Of a DNA stretch of 64,000 bases, positions 8,952 through 18,800 are shown in pieces (position 1 is the stretch's first letter; the number at the start of each line of letters is the position of its first letter). The notes beneath the pieces are model-generated. The model made no database searches, had not been told where the DNA came from, and saw only the letters and a list, made by a program, of their open reading frames with translations. The position numbers and the translations under genes were made by a program. The stretch comes from Muribaculaceae bacterium (lineage in GTDB: Bacteria > Bacteroidota > Bacteroidia > Bacteroidales > Muribaculaceae): the NCBI GenBank assembly GCA_017548365.1, contig JAFZAC010000007.1, forward strand, positions 235,497-299,496, in the 5' to 3' direction.

Positions 8952-8972
8952 GCAAAATTCAAAAGGTGTTAT

Positions 8973-8980
8973 TAAATTTG
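8973..8980 (+). promoter_or_regulatory. -7 box of lipoprotein-ispA-tatD-cotH operon
   Basis: TAAATTTG lies 20 bases before the ATG at 9001. The four following genes are spaced 10-15 bases apart. Confidence 0.5.
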
Positions 8981-9000
8981 CACAATTAATATAGACTACT

Positions 9001-9381
9001 ATGCAAATGAGAACTATCATATGTGCGCTCGCGCTACTTTTCGTCTTATCCTTGGGAAACGGCTGCAAAAGCCCCCAAAAACAAGAATCTCCCCTTCTAG
9101 GCAAAGCCATTGAGAAAGCCACCGAGGCCGCCAAGCAACTTGTGGCGACCGACCATAGCGACACCCTTGCTATGCAGAACGCCATCCTCGATGCCAAGGT
9201 TCAGCAGTCGGAATTCCAGGTGGCACGCGACACAGCAGCGGTCAACACCTTCAACCGCACTTTCAAGAAATACCTTCAAGAAAACGACCCATCCCTAGCC
9301 AAAGATATGTTCATTGAGCGTCCTGACTATCTGGAGGCCGATGATCCATGGGATGAGTTTGAACAATATATAGACGACTAA
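9001..9381 (+). CDS. Small putative lipoprotein, function unknown
   Basis: A 126-residue protein with a short positively charged start, a hydrophobic stretch (IICALALLFVLSL) and a cysteine in a lipobox-like context (LGNGC, Cys about 24), suggesting a lipoprotein. The mature part is predicted helical and charged, ending in a very acidic tail (DDPWDEFEQYIDD). ATG codons at 9001 and 9007 are both possible. It is the first gene of the operon and is followed 13 bases later by the polyprenyl synthetase. I do not recognise a family. Confidence 0.65.
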   Translation: MQMRTIICALALLFVLSLGNGCKSPQKQESPLLGKAIEKATEAAKQLVATDHSDTLAMQNAILDAKVQQSEFQVARDTAAVNTFNRTFKKYLQENDPSLAKDMFIERPDYLEADDPWDEFEQYIDD

Positions 9382-9394
9382 AAACTTTATTACT

Positions 9395-10369
9395 ATGCAT
9401 AACTACAATTATTACCTCGACCTGGTTAATAAGGCCATTGAGAACATCAACTACCCCGCCCGTCCCGCATTGCTTTATGAGCCCATCAATTACACCATGG
9501 CACTTGGAGGAAAGCGTGTGAGGCCAGTTCTCACACTAATGACATGCGAAGCCATGGGAGGCGACGTGCGCAAAGCAATAGACGTTGCCCTTGGCATTGA
9601 GCTATTCCATAACTTCACCCTCCTTCACGATGACGTGATGGACAATGCCGACCTAAGGCGCGGTAAACCCACCGTTCACACCCGCTGGAACGAGAATGTG
9701 GCAATCTTGAGTGGCGACGCAATGCTCACGATGGCCACTCAAGCCATGACACGCGTTGATGACGACATCGTCAAACCCATGCTCGACCTATTTAATGCTA
9801 CAGCAATGAAAGTGTATGAAGGTCAACAATATGATATGGATTATGAGACCCGCAACGACGTCACCGTTGATGAGTACATACACATGATTCGCCTCAAGAC
9901 ATCGGTACTGCTTGGCTGTTCATGCAAAGCAGGAGCTCTCATAGCTCGAACCACAAGCGAGAATGCCGACACCATGTACAGCATGGCTGTTAACCTAGGT
10001 CTAGCCTTCCAGCTACAAGATGACTATCTCGATGTGTGGGGCGATCCCGCCACATTTGGCAAAGAGATAGGCGGTGACATTGTAAACAACAAGAAAACAT
10101 TCCTACTCATCAACGCTATTGACCACGCAGCCGGCAATGAGGCTAAAAAACTCAACCGATGGCTCACCGATACTAATTCTCCGAAACAGGAGAAAATCAA
10201 GGCTGTAACAGCACTCTATGAAAGCCTTGGCCTTAAAGACTTGGCGCGTAACGCTATTATAAAATATTCGCATCAAGCTTTAGACTTACTGCATGAGGTT
10301 AAGATGAGCTATGATGCCTACAAGATTTTTGAATCGGTAATTCAAGACCTCGTCAACCGAGAACGCTAA
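9395..10369 (+). CDS. Polyprenyl (farnesyl/octaprenyl-type) diphosphate synthase
   Basis: A 324-residue trans-isoprenyl diphosphate synthase. The first aspartate-rich motif is DDVMD (residues 79-83, in LLHDDVMDNADLRRGKPT) and the second is LQDDYLDVWGD (residues 209-213). The GGKRVRP substrate-binding motif is near residue 38. It condenses allylic diphosphates with IPP in the cytoplasm to make quinone side chains or carrier-lipid precursors; chain length cannot be read with confidence. It sits in a tight operon, 10 bases before tatD. Confidence 0.93.
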   Translation: MHNYNYYLDLVNKAIENINYPARPALLYEPINYTMALGGKRVRPVLTLMTCEAMGGDVRKAIDVALGIELFHNFTLLHDDVMDNADLRRGKPTVHTRWNENVAILSGDAMLTMATQAMTRVDDDIVKPMLDLFNATAMKVYEGQQYDMDYETRNDVTVDEYIHMIRLKTSVLLGCSCKAGALIARTTSENADTMYSMAVNLGLAFQLQDDYLDVWGDPATFGKEIGGDIVNNKKTFLLINAIDHAAGNEAKKLNRWLTDTNSPKQEKIKAVTALYESLGLKDLARNAIIKYSHQALDLLHEVKMSYDAYKIFESVIQDLVNRER

Positions 10370-10379
10370 AAAGCGCTAT

Positions 10380-11150
10380 ATGATTGACTCACACAGCCAC
10401 ATCTATTGCCAAGAATTCAACGATGACCGTGAGCAAGCAATATCACGTGCCCAAGACGCTGGGGTGCGCCATATCATCTTGCCAAACGAGAATATCGAGA
10501 GTGTGCTGTGGTTAGTGGCTACTCGTGATGCCCATCCAGGCTATATATCAATCGCTTTAGGTCTTCATCCCGAGGATGTAGATGGCGACTATGAAGAAAA
10601 ACTTACTGCCATGCGGCCGTTGCTTGATGAACATAACCCAGTGGCTGTTGGCGAGATAGGCATCGATCTGTATTGGGATGCCACTTGGCGCGAGCAACAG
10701 ATGGAGGCTCTCGACACACAACTGCACTGGTGCAAGGAACTGGACATTCCTTTCATCATTCACTGCCGCGAAGCCCTTGACGAGATTATGAGCGTAATGG
10801 ACAACTTTGGCGAGGCGTTGCCACCAGGGGTGTTCCACAGCTTCACCGGCACACCGCAGGAAGTAGAAAAGGTGAGACAGCGAGGCGACTTCTACTTTGG
10901 CGTTAACGGCATTGTAACCTTCAAGAAAAGCAACGTCAAAGAAATCCTGCCTGTGGTTGGTCTTGACCGACTGCTCCTTGAGACCGACTCACCCTATCTT
11001 GCGCCTGTTCCCCATCGTGGCAAGCGCAATGAAAGTTCATTCATTCCTCACATATGTGACTTTGTAGCTGGTTATCTAGGCGTTATGCCAGAGGAAGTGT
11101 CACAAGCCACCGACCGCAATGCTATCGAGCTTTTCAAACTTGACCTGTAA
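10380..11150 (+). CDS. tatD: TatD-family metal-dependent hydrolase
   Basis: A 256-residue TIM-barrel hydrolase. Metal ligands are visible in order: HSH at residues 5-7, Glu in VGEIGIDLYW, His in FIIHCREA, His in VFHSFTG and Asp in LLETDSPYLAPVPHRGKRNE. Family members act as DNases or in DNA repair and RNA quality control. Length is normal. It overlaps no neighbour and lies 10 bases after the prenyl synthase and 15 before the CotH-type gene. Confidence 0.93.
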   Translation: MIDSHSHIYCQEFNDDREQAISRAQDAGVRHIILPNENIESVLWLVATRDAHPGYISIALGLHPEDVDGDYEEKLTAMRPLLDEHNPVAVGEIGIDLYWDATWREQQMEALDTQLHWCKELDIPFIIHCREALDEIMSVMDNFGEALPPGVFHSFTGTPQEVEKVRQRGDFYFGVNGIVTFKKSNVKEILPVVGLDRLLLETDSPYLAPVPHRGKRNESSFIPHICDFVAGYLGVMPEEVSQATDRNAIELFKLDL

Positions 11151-11165
11151 TAGCACCTAACAACC

Positions 11166-13277
11166 ATGACTAAGAAAAACACACTATTGGCACTCGTGCT
11201 GCTTGTGACGAGTATACTCAATGCTTATGCGCTTTACATCCCCAAGGGCACGTTCTACTTCGACAATTCACTTACAAAGTATTCGATAGTAAAATTTGTC
11301 TTCGGCAGTTACTCCAATCCTGAGAGCTATGTCTTCACTATGACCAACGAGGGCAACAATCTGTGGAGCATCACCATCCCCGAAACGGTGACTGGAATGT
11401 ACAGGTATTGCTTCGCCGAGACATCACTAGCCGATGGCATTCACAATGAGTCGTTTCCTGACATCAAAGACCGCATAAGCAACATACTAGGCGAGAAACG
11501 CACTGCCACCTGTGAGCTATCAATCCCAGTGGGATGGATATTCACCCCTAGCAGTGGCAACAACTGGGCTTCGGGTACATGGAGAAATCCCAATCCAGGC
11601 AATGCCTACTCGAACTCATTGCCAGTGATGTTCATCAACACCGATGGTGGAGTACCTATCACGTCGAAGGATGAATATGTCTATGCAGAGTATTATGTTG
11701 ACAACATGGGAATTGAAGGCATAGACAATGTGGGGTTGGAAGATGCACCTGAGTTGATGCAGATTCGCGGTCGCGGGAACTATACATGGTCATCATTTGA
11801 CAAAAAGCCCTATCGACTTAAACTTGACTCCAAAATTTCACTTTTGGGCATGAAACGCAACAAACACTGGGCACTAATGGCTCACGCCGATGACAACCTG
11901 AGTTTTTTGCGCAACACCGTTGGCTTTGAGCTCAGTCGAATGATGGGACTTGCCTGGACTCCCTCTCAGCAGCCAGTCGAAGTGGTACTCAACGGTGATT
12001 ACATAGGCTTATATATGCTGACCGAGATACCACGTGTAGAACCAGATCGTGTAAATGTCACCGAACAGGCCGACTATGAGACTAACCCATTTATCGTCAG
12101 CGGCGGCTGGTTGGTTGAGATTGACAACTACCAAGAAGAAGAGCAAATACGCACAGTTGAGGGCAACGGCAAGAACATTTGGTCGACCTATAAATCGCCC
12201 GAACACCTGAGCGACGAACAGCGCACATATCTAACAGGCCTTATCAATACAGCCAATGCAGCCATCTATGTCAACGACAAGAGCGACAACTCGTGGGAGC
12301 AATATATCGACCCCGACACACTCGCTTGCTACTACATTGTCCAGGAGCTACTCGACGACACCGAGTCGTTCCATGGCAGTTGCTTTTGGCACAAAGAAAA
12401 CGGCAACGACGCAAAGATAATGTTTGGTCCTGTTTGGGATTTTGGAAATGCCTATCACCGCAACATAGGCCGTTTCATTTGGGATCGCCCAGCATTTAAT
12501 CAAACATGGATTGGTGAGATAGCCAAATTTCCTCATTTCCAAGAGATTGTAAAGAAGCATTGGTTTCGCTTTGTTAGATATCATTATCCCAAGATGGACT
12601 CATTTATTGACCACTTTATCGACAAGATATATCTAGCAGCGATGTGCGATGCCAGCCGTTGGCCTCAGTACAATAACGCCGACATTCTCTATGACAAGAC
12701 CACATTCAAAAGCTACTTCAACGAAAAGTATGAGTGGCTGCTTGAACAATGGGGTGAACCACTGGATGTTACAGGCGATGTGAACCTCGACGGAGTAGTC
12801 TCCTCGGTTGATGTGACGATAATCTATGACATTTTACTTGGCAATATCGTTCCCGACGAGGAACTTGCCTTCCTTGCCGATGTGGACGGCGACAGCACCA
12901 TCACAGCAACAGACATCACAATGATCTATGACATCCTTTTAGGCTCAAATGTCCCTCCCGAGCCTGAAACTGGAATCGTCATCAACGTGCAGTGCGAAAC
13001 AGCGCCCTACCTATACTCTTGGATATATAGCAATGGACATAACAATGTGCTCAATGGCGACTGGCCTGGCACACAGATGAGCGAGACAAAAACCACCCCG
13101 GACGGCATCACCTGGTGGACACACCGCTTCGACGTCGAATATGACGTCATAAACATCATTCTGAATGCCGGCAGCAGCCGCTACCAAACAAGCAACATTG
13201 AAGGTCTTGGCCCTGGCAACCACTATTTCATCTACGACGGACAAAAAACCTACCAAGACGTTACCGATCAGTACTAA
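11166..13277 (+). CDS. Secreted CotH-kinase protein with dockerin-like pair and starch-binding-type module
   Basis: A 703-residue exported protein. After a signal peptide (LLALVLLVTSILNAYA) comes an N-terminal beta domain to about residue 150. A CotH kinase domain follows (about 195-520) with IRGRGNYTWSSFDKKPYRLK, the LMAHADDNLSFLRN segment and the catalytic-type GPVWDFG (Asp425). Two calcium-binding dockerin-like repeats lie at about 537-595 (GDVNLDGVVSSVDV and ADVDGDSTITATDI). Residues from about 604 form a CBM26-like module with WPGTQM and the NIILNAG motif. CotH is an atypical protein kinase in spore coats; substrates outside Bacillus are unknown. The domain mix suggests a surface or extracellular glycan-associated role. 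It ends the four-gene operon. Confidence 0.85.
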   Translation: MTKKNTLLALVLLVTSILNAYALYIPKGTFYFDNSLTKYSIVKFVFGSYSNPESYVFTMTNEGNNLWSITIPETVTGMYRYCFAETSLADGIHNESFPDIKDRISNILGEKRTATCELSIPVGWIFTPSSGNNWASGTWRNPNPGNAYSNSLPVMFINTDGGVPITSKDEYVYAEYYVDNMGIEGIDNVGLEDAPELMQIRGRGNYTWSSFDKKPYRLKLDSKISLLGMKRNKHWALMAHADDNLSFLRNTVGFELSRMMGLAWTPSQQPVEVVLNGDYIGLYMLTEIPRVEPDRVNVTEQADYETNPFIVSGGWLVEIDNYQEEEQIRTVEGNGKNIWSTYKSPEHLSDEQRTYLTGLINTANAAIYVNDKSDNSWEQYIDPDTLACYYIVQELLDDTESFHGSCFWHKENGNDAKIMFGPVWDFGNAYHRNIGRFIWDRPAFNQTWIGEIAKFPHFQEIVKKHWFRFVRYHYPKMDSFIDHFIDKIYLAAMCDASRWPQYNNADILYDKTTFKSYFNEKYEWLLEQWGEPLDVTGDVNLDGVVSSVDVTIIYDILLGNIVPDEELAFLADVDGDSTITATDITMIYDILLGSNVPPEPETGIVINVQCETAPYLYSWIYSNGHNNVLNGDWPGTQMSETKTTPDGITWWTHRFDVEYDVINIILNAGSSRYQTSNIEGLGPGNHYFIYDGQKTYQDVTDQY

Positions 13278-13282
13278 AATCA

Positions 13283-13328
13283 GAGGTCAGAATTCAGCTC
13301 TTGACTCAGATGACTGTTTTCTGACCTC
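13283..13328. terminator. Possible bidirectional terminator between convergent genes
   Basis: GAGGTCAG (13283-13290) pairs with CTGACCTC (13321-13328) around a 30-base loop between the convergent CotH-type and LysM genes. There is no long T-run, so this is tentative. Confidence 0.35.
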
Positions 13329-13351
13329 ATAAAGTTGATGTCTGTTGTCTC

Positions 13352-14830
13352 TTAATCCTTTATGATTGTGAGTTTTTGGCCTATATTGATTTGGTCATTC
13401 TTAATTTTGGGATTGGCTTTGCGAATTGAAGCAACGGAAACACCATATTTTGAGGCGATTTTACTTAGAGTGTCGCCGGACTTCACCACATAGGTAATGG
13501 TGGATGACTGTTCGGAAGTATTTTTCTCATTCGCCTGAGACTCAGCCTTTTGATCTTGTGTCAGGGGTTTCTCTTCGGCCTTAACCGCTTCTTGGGAACG
13601 TTCAGGCTCCGCTTTCTTGATTATGAGTTTTTGCCCTATATTGATTTGGTCATTCTTGATTGATGGATTGGCATTGCGAATCGAGGCAACTGAAACGCCA
13701 TACTGCTTGGCAATTTTACTAAGGTTATCACCAGATTTCACTACATAGGTTGTTGTAGTAGATTGCTGAGCAACAACAGCTTTTTCAACTTCTTGTTTAG
13801 CCTCTTCCACGGCTTTCTCTAATTCTTGTTTAGCTTTTTCAATCTCTTGTTCAGCATTTGCTTCTTCTAGGGCCATTGCCTCCTCTTGAGTTTGGGCTTT
13901 GGCTAGAGCCTCGGCTTTAGCTCTGGCTTCCCGCTGAAGTTGTTCGGCTTTTTTAATTGCCAAACTCTGTTCATCTACCTGGTCATACTCCTCGGGCATG
14001 ATGAGCAGAGTGCCAATTTCGTTACTCTTGGTGTCGATGTAGTGGTAGCGTAGATTCTTGCGCTCACTTGTGACTTTTGCAAGAAGAAGATTGAATTTTA
14101 AAGCCTCGGGCGCCTGTTTAAACCATGCGTCACGCTTGGTCATTACAAAAGCAGGCACATTCACACTCTCTTTAGTAATATAAGGCACCATCACCTTGAG
14201 CGTCACAGTCGATGAATCGGGACTCATCTCCACACCACACAGATGTTCGTTGTTGCCAATGGGCAAATGATGTTGAGCTACAACTTTGCTTGCTGCGTCG
14301 ACATATTGCTGCGATGAGGTCATGGGTGTAGTATCGACTTTAAATGTAATGCCATCGACCACACGACCAATCAAACTTGGATCTCCCTCCCTATGTGCCA
14401 TAATAACAAGAACTGTGCCATAACCCACGTTGAAAGTCACAGCCTCGCAGTCGTAATTATAGTTATTGGAGGTTTTCTTGAACTGCACGCATTGAGCGTC
14501 ATAACCAGCCATGAATGTTGAGTAGACTTGTGTGAAATTTGTAGCCGAACGGCAGAAGATATCTTTTTTCTCAACCACCTGATGCTGAAGATAAAGCAAC
14601 GGATCGAAAGCTCCCTCGATGTAGTCGATTCGCGCCAGTTCGAGAGTTGCGCCACGCGCGTCCATTCGTGCCACGTCGACTCTTGCGCCATAAGGACGCA
14701 AAGCGTCGTCGTTGGTGAGGAACCAACTATCGTCAAGAGTTGATACCTTAAAAAAAGCGTTTTCTACCGTTGCCGCACTAGAACCCAGCACAACAGCCAC
14801 CAAAGCCAGTAAAGAAAAAAGTCTTTTCAT
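13352..14830 (-). CDS. LysM-domain secreted protein
   Basis: A 492-residue exported protein with signal peptide MKRLFSLLALVAVVLGSSAA. Residues to about 265 form a beta-rich N-terminal domain I do not recognise. An alanine/glutamate/lysine-rich coiled coil follows (about 285-355). Two near-identical LysM modules (about 362-407 and 446-492) share the core YVVKSGD.LSKIA..YGVSV and IKNDQINIGQKL. LysM binds peptidoglycan or chitin-type glycans, so the protein probably coats or tethers to the cell wall. The two LysM copies are separated by a low-complexity Glu/Lys linker and look like a recent duplication. It is a single gene on the minus strand. Confidence 0.88.
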   Translation of the reverse strand: MKRLFSLLALVAVVLGSSAATVENAFFKVSTLDDSWFLTNDDALRPYGARVDVARMDARGATLELARIDYIEGAFDPLLYLQHQVVEKKDIFCRSATNFTQVYSTFMAGYDAQCVQFKKTSNNYNYDCEAVTFNVGYGTVLVIMAHREGDPSLIGRVVDGITFKVDTTPMTSSQQYVDAASKVVAQHHLPIGNNEHLCGVEMSPDSSTVTLKVMVPYITKESVNVPAFVMTKRDAWFKQAPEALKFNLLLAKVTSERKNLRYHYIDTKSNEIGTLLIMPEEYDQVDEQSLAIKKAEQLQREARAKAEALAKAQTQEEAMALEEANAEQEIEKAKQELEKAVEEAKQEVEKAVVAQQSTTTTYVVKSGDNLSKIAKQYGVSVASIRNANPSIKNDQINIGQKLIIKKAEPERSQEAVKAEEKPLTQDQKAESQANEKNTSEQSSTITYVVKSGDTLSKIASKYGVSVASIRKANPKIKNDQINIGQKLTIIKD

Positions 14831-14974
14831 GTCTATTAAATATATTACAACTATTCTTGTCTAATAAAATAACTGCAAACCACCCAAATTATTGTGTGGA
14901 TACCGCCAATGGACCTCCCACCAGCTATTTTGAGTAATAATGCATGGCACAACTACAAATCTACTTGAAAAATT

Positions 14975-15004
14975 ACTGTCATTCAGAAAATTATTATATC
15001 TTTG
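14975..15004 (+). promoter_or_regulatory. Promoter of the EF-hand-like secreted protein
   Basis: TTG (14975-14977), a 19-bp spacer and TATCTTTG (14997-15004) match the Bacteroidetes consensus well. The leader to the ATG at 15088 contains GAGGG...CCCTC, able to form a small hairpin. Confidence 0.6.
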
Positions 15005-15087
15005 CAAGTGCCTTGTAAGAGGGTTAAAAGGGTTCTCCCCTCAAGAAGGATTAGTAAATTAGATAGTAGAATCCTATTTGAATTATT

Positions 15088-15627
15088 ATGGAAACACATG
15101 TTTATCAAACATTTAATCGGTTCACAACCAATAATGGGACAAACGATAAAGCCAAACACATCTGCAAGGGATGGATGGCATTACTAGTACTGGCACTCAG
15201 CGCATTATTCACCCTTGAAGCAAATGCTCAGGCCATTACCTTTGCCGACCAGGGAGTGAGGCTTGGTGCCCTGCGCACAGGTGACACTGACGGCGACGGC
15301 GTCATTTCAAAAGCCGAGGCCGACTCGCTCAAATCACTGAATCTCACATCGTATCGCACACAAATGTTTGTAGTGAAAACCTACGAAGACCTTGCCCTTT
15401 TCCCCAATCTAGAAAAGCTATGGCTAGGTGAGAGCAATCTCGAGACCGTCGACTTGTCAAAGAATTGGAAATTGCAGTATGTGAGCATCCAAAGCGACAA
15501 CCTCAAGACCATAATTATCGCATTGGGATGCACACCCAAGTTCAGCTATCCGCCTCACAGCGGCGAAATACTCATCAAACGAGTGTTAAACCCCGACGCT
15601 CCAGGTAGCATGTTTTTCCAGTATTAA
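15088..15627 (+). CDS. Small secreted protein with EF-hand/dockerin-like calcium loop
   Basis: A 179-residue protein whose hydrophobic export segment (ALLVLALSALFTLEANAQ) starts about 30 residues in, after a long basic lead. A start at the internal Met30 would lack positive charges, so the first ATG is preferred. Residues near 66-85 read GDTDGDGVISKAEADSLKSL, a canonical EF-hand calcium loop. A short leucine-rich-repeat-like stretch follows (FPNLEKLWLGESNLETVDLSKNWKLQYVSIQSDNLK). The family is not recognised; it looks like the N-terminal part of larger leucine-rich surface proteins. Followed by a strong terminator. Confidence 0.7.
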   Translation: METHVYQTFNRFTTNNGTNDKAKHICKGWMALLVLALSALFTLEANAQAITFADQGVRLGALRTGDTDGDGVISKAEADSLKSLNLTSYRTQMFVVKTYEDLALFPNLEKLWLGESNLETVDLSKNWKLQYVSIQSDNLKTIIIALGCTPKFSYPPHSGEILIKRVLNPDAPGSMFFQY

Positions 15628-15674
15628 GTGGGCGTAAAATTAAAAATGCCTTATTCGTGATTAAAAGAAATCTT

Positions 15675-15708
15675 GCGCTCGCACTCAAATGGTGCGGGCG
15701 CATTTTTT
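15675..15708 (+). terminator. Terminator after the small secreted protein
   Basis: A 10-bp stem, GCGCTCGCAC with GTGCGGGCGC, loop TCAAATG, followed by T6. Confidence 0.85.
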
Positions 15709-15810
15709 GAAATCAATCCTAATGACTGACTCGGCATTTTACGCAAACGATTACACAAATTATTAAGTTAGATTGTATTATATTTTTATTATTATAATCA
15801 ATAATTTATT

Positions 15811-15818
15811 TATATTTG
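15811..15818 (+). promoter_or_regulatory. -7 box of the alpha-amylase gene
   Basis: TATATTTG lies 71 bases before the chosen ATG at 15889. An in-frame ATG at 15826 sits almost on the predicted transcription start, which argues against its use. Confidence 0.5.
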
Positions 15819-15888
15819 TGGGTTAATGGTAATATATCGTCACAACAAATTTTCTATCATAAACCAACCTATTCAAAATAAACTAATT

Positions 15889-18800
15889 ATGAGAAAAATC
15901 TACATCATTTTCGCGATGGCGTTACTGATGCCGTTGACCACCCTTGCCCAAGGCTGGCCAGCAAACTATGGCGGAGTAATGCTACAGGGTTTCTTCTGGG
16001 ACAGTTATAAAGAGACCCCTGACTGTAGCCCCTTTGGACCATGGGACAACCACCAGCTCAACGAGGCTACTGCAACGCACCAGCCAGGCTATACATGGGC
16101 TACCATGTATGGTGCTGGATGGACCAGTGGTGAAGAATGGCAAGTGCCAGTTACCACATGGACGAGCCTACTCGCTCACAAGAGCGAAATCACTCCCTAC
16201 ATCGACCTGCTGTGGCTGCCTCAGAGTGGCTCTACAGTTGCCGATTCTACAATGATTTATTACAAAAACACCGATGACAGTCCACGCCAAGGAGTTCGTC
16301 CATGGCGTCAAGGAGCTAATTGGGAATATGACAAATATGGCGGCGGTGAGGTAATTACCAACCCCGACTGTATGGGCTTTGTGCCAGTGTTCTATTTCCA
16401 TCATGGACTTTCTTATCAGTATGATGATCAAGGGAACCTCGTTCCTTGGACTTATACTGACAGCGAGGGCCGCACCTGGACACCACTCTCCTACTTCGGC
16501 ACTGAGGCCGAGCTCCGTGAGTTGATTTCGACCTACAAGTCAGAAGGCACCGGAGCAATCGAGGACGTGGTTTCTAACCACCGTGGCGGTTTGGGAACCT
16601 GGGCTGGCGACAAGTATTCCATCGAATTTCCAACTGAGTATTACCAAGGTACCTTCTGCCCCGAGGGCGAATTCATCTCCTGGTCAAGCGATGACGTGTG
16701 CTGCGACGACGAGAGCGGACGCGGTACCGGCAACCCCGACTGCGGCGGCAAGGGCCAATGGGCTCGCGACATCGACCACCACAGTCCTGCCACACGACTT
16801 AAAATCCTTAAGTTCCTCGACTTCTTGAAGAATGACCTGGGCTATGTGGGCTATCGTTACGACTACGCTATGGGCTTTGAGGAGAAGCATTATGCTGAAT
16901 ACAACACCACATTGCGCCCCACTTTCAGCGTGGCCGAATACTGGGGATCAAAAGGAGACATCTCCAACTGGATCCACAAGACCTACATGGAAGGAACCTA
17001 CCAGAGCGCCGCTTTTGACTTCCCATTGCAGTCGGATATCCGTGAAGCGTTCAACTACGGCAATTATCGCTATCTGAACAATTCAGGTCTTATCAGCGAC
17101 CCAGTGCTCAAGCGCTATGCAGTTACATTCCTTGATAACCACGACACCTTTAAGGACCTTCCAACCGACGGCTCTAACTACAACTGGAGCAATGGCAAGG
17201 CCTATCAGCACCGTGTAGAGAAGAATATCGTAGAGGCCAACGCCTTCATCCTGGCGATGCCTGGCACTCCCTGCTTGTTCTATCCTCACTTCATGCATCC
17301 ACAATGGCACGAGACCCTGTGCTTGCTCATCAAGGCTCGCCGCACCGCCGGCATTACCAACGAGAGCGAGCGTTCGGAGGCCGAGCTCAAGGGCAACAAT
17401 GGTATCCAGTGGATTGTGACCGGCACCAACGGCCAGGTATGCTACCAGCTTGGCGATGCCACCTACGACAATCCTCCCGAAGGCTTCACTACCGTTTGGG
17501 AGAGCGATCCCGACGAGAATGGCTACAAAGTGGCCCGCTACAGCATTACCAGCAGCCTCTACGACGAGATTGAGAAGAATGAGAAGAAGAACCTCATCAA
17601 TGGCTATCCCGTTATCGACCGTAACAGCTGCACATTCAGCGGCTCTATCACCGTTAACGTGAAGCCTTCAACCGAAGAATGTATACTGGCCTACACCACC
17701 AACGGCCAAATGCCAACTGCCGGCGACCAACTTATAACAGCCGAGACTCCTCTCACCTTCAATGACAACACCACCCTCAAGGTGGGTGTGGTGGTTGACG
17801 GTGAAGTTCCCACATCATCGGTCGTTACACGCCAATATGTAAAGACCGCTACCGTGAGCGACAAGATCAATTTCTATGTTAACGACAACAATGCTCCTTA
17901 CTTCTACACCTACTACTACGACAACAACGGCAACAAATATGAACCATTTGGCGCATGGCGTGGTTATCTGGCATTTGAGAAGGTTCAAGTTGGTGGAATC
18001 GACTGGTGGCACGTTCAGATGGACAAGCCCGAGTATCCAGTTAGCCTAATTGTCAACTGGGAAGGCAGCCAGACTCCTGACATCACCGGCATCACTAGCG
18101 ATGTATTCTATACCGTTCAGAATGGTCAGCCTAACGACGTGACCAACACCTACATGCCCATGATGGAGAATCCAAACCTGACCATTGATATGAAGACTGG
18201 CTCTTACAAGGGCTCGGTTACAGCTACCATCACATCTTCCTACAGTGGCGCTACTATCGTCTACACTACCGACGGTACCGAGCCGACTGCAGGTCGTGCA
18301 ACCATCGCTAGCGGTAGCACCATCACTTTCAACACCGACGGCAACCATTATCTGCGTGCCGGCATCCTCAAGGACGGACAGGTTATCAACCAGGTGGCTC
18401 GCAGCTACTATATTACCGATGGTCAAGGCGGTGGCGTAAACATCTATGTGAAGAACATGACCACCAACGATGCGCCTCACATTCACGCTTGGAACGGCGA
18501 AGGAACAGCGATGACTTCTCCCGACTTTGACAACGGCGGTGAAGCTCTCACCGAGATCGCAACCAACTGTGGCCAGAATTGGTACAAGAAGCATTTCGAC
18601 AATGTGCCTTCGGGCATCCTGTTCATGCTCAACGACCGCAAGGATATGACTGCCAACATCACCTATCTGCAGGACGGCAAGGACTACTACTTCTACTACT
18701 ATCCTGGTGCACACTTCGGAGACAGCGGCTTCCAGCCTGGCTTCATCGATGTGACTGCCGACAGCAAGCACACAACCGAGGTAACTGCCACTACAATATT

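Noticed and set aside
15826..15888. Longer N-terminus for the alpha-amylase
   Set aside because: The upstream ATG lies 8 bases after the -7 box and would bury the signal peptide; ATG at 15889 begins a normal signal peptide.
18046..18771. Minus-strand open frame of about 240 residues inside the amylase
   Set aside because: Antisense shadow of CBM-like modules; composition is Val/His-rich without family features.
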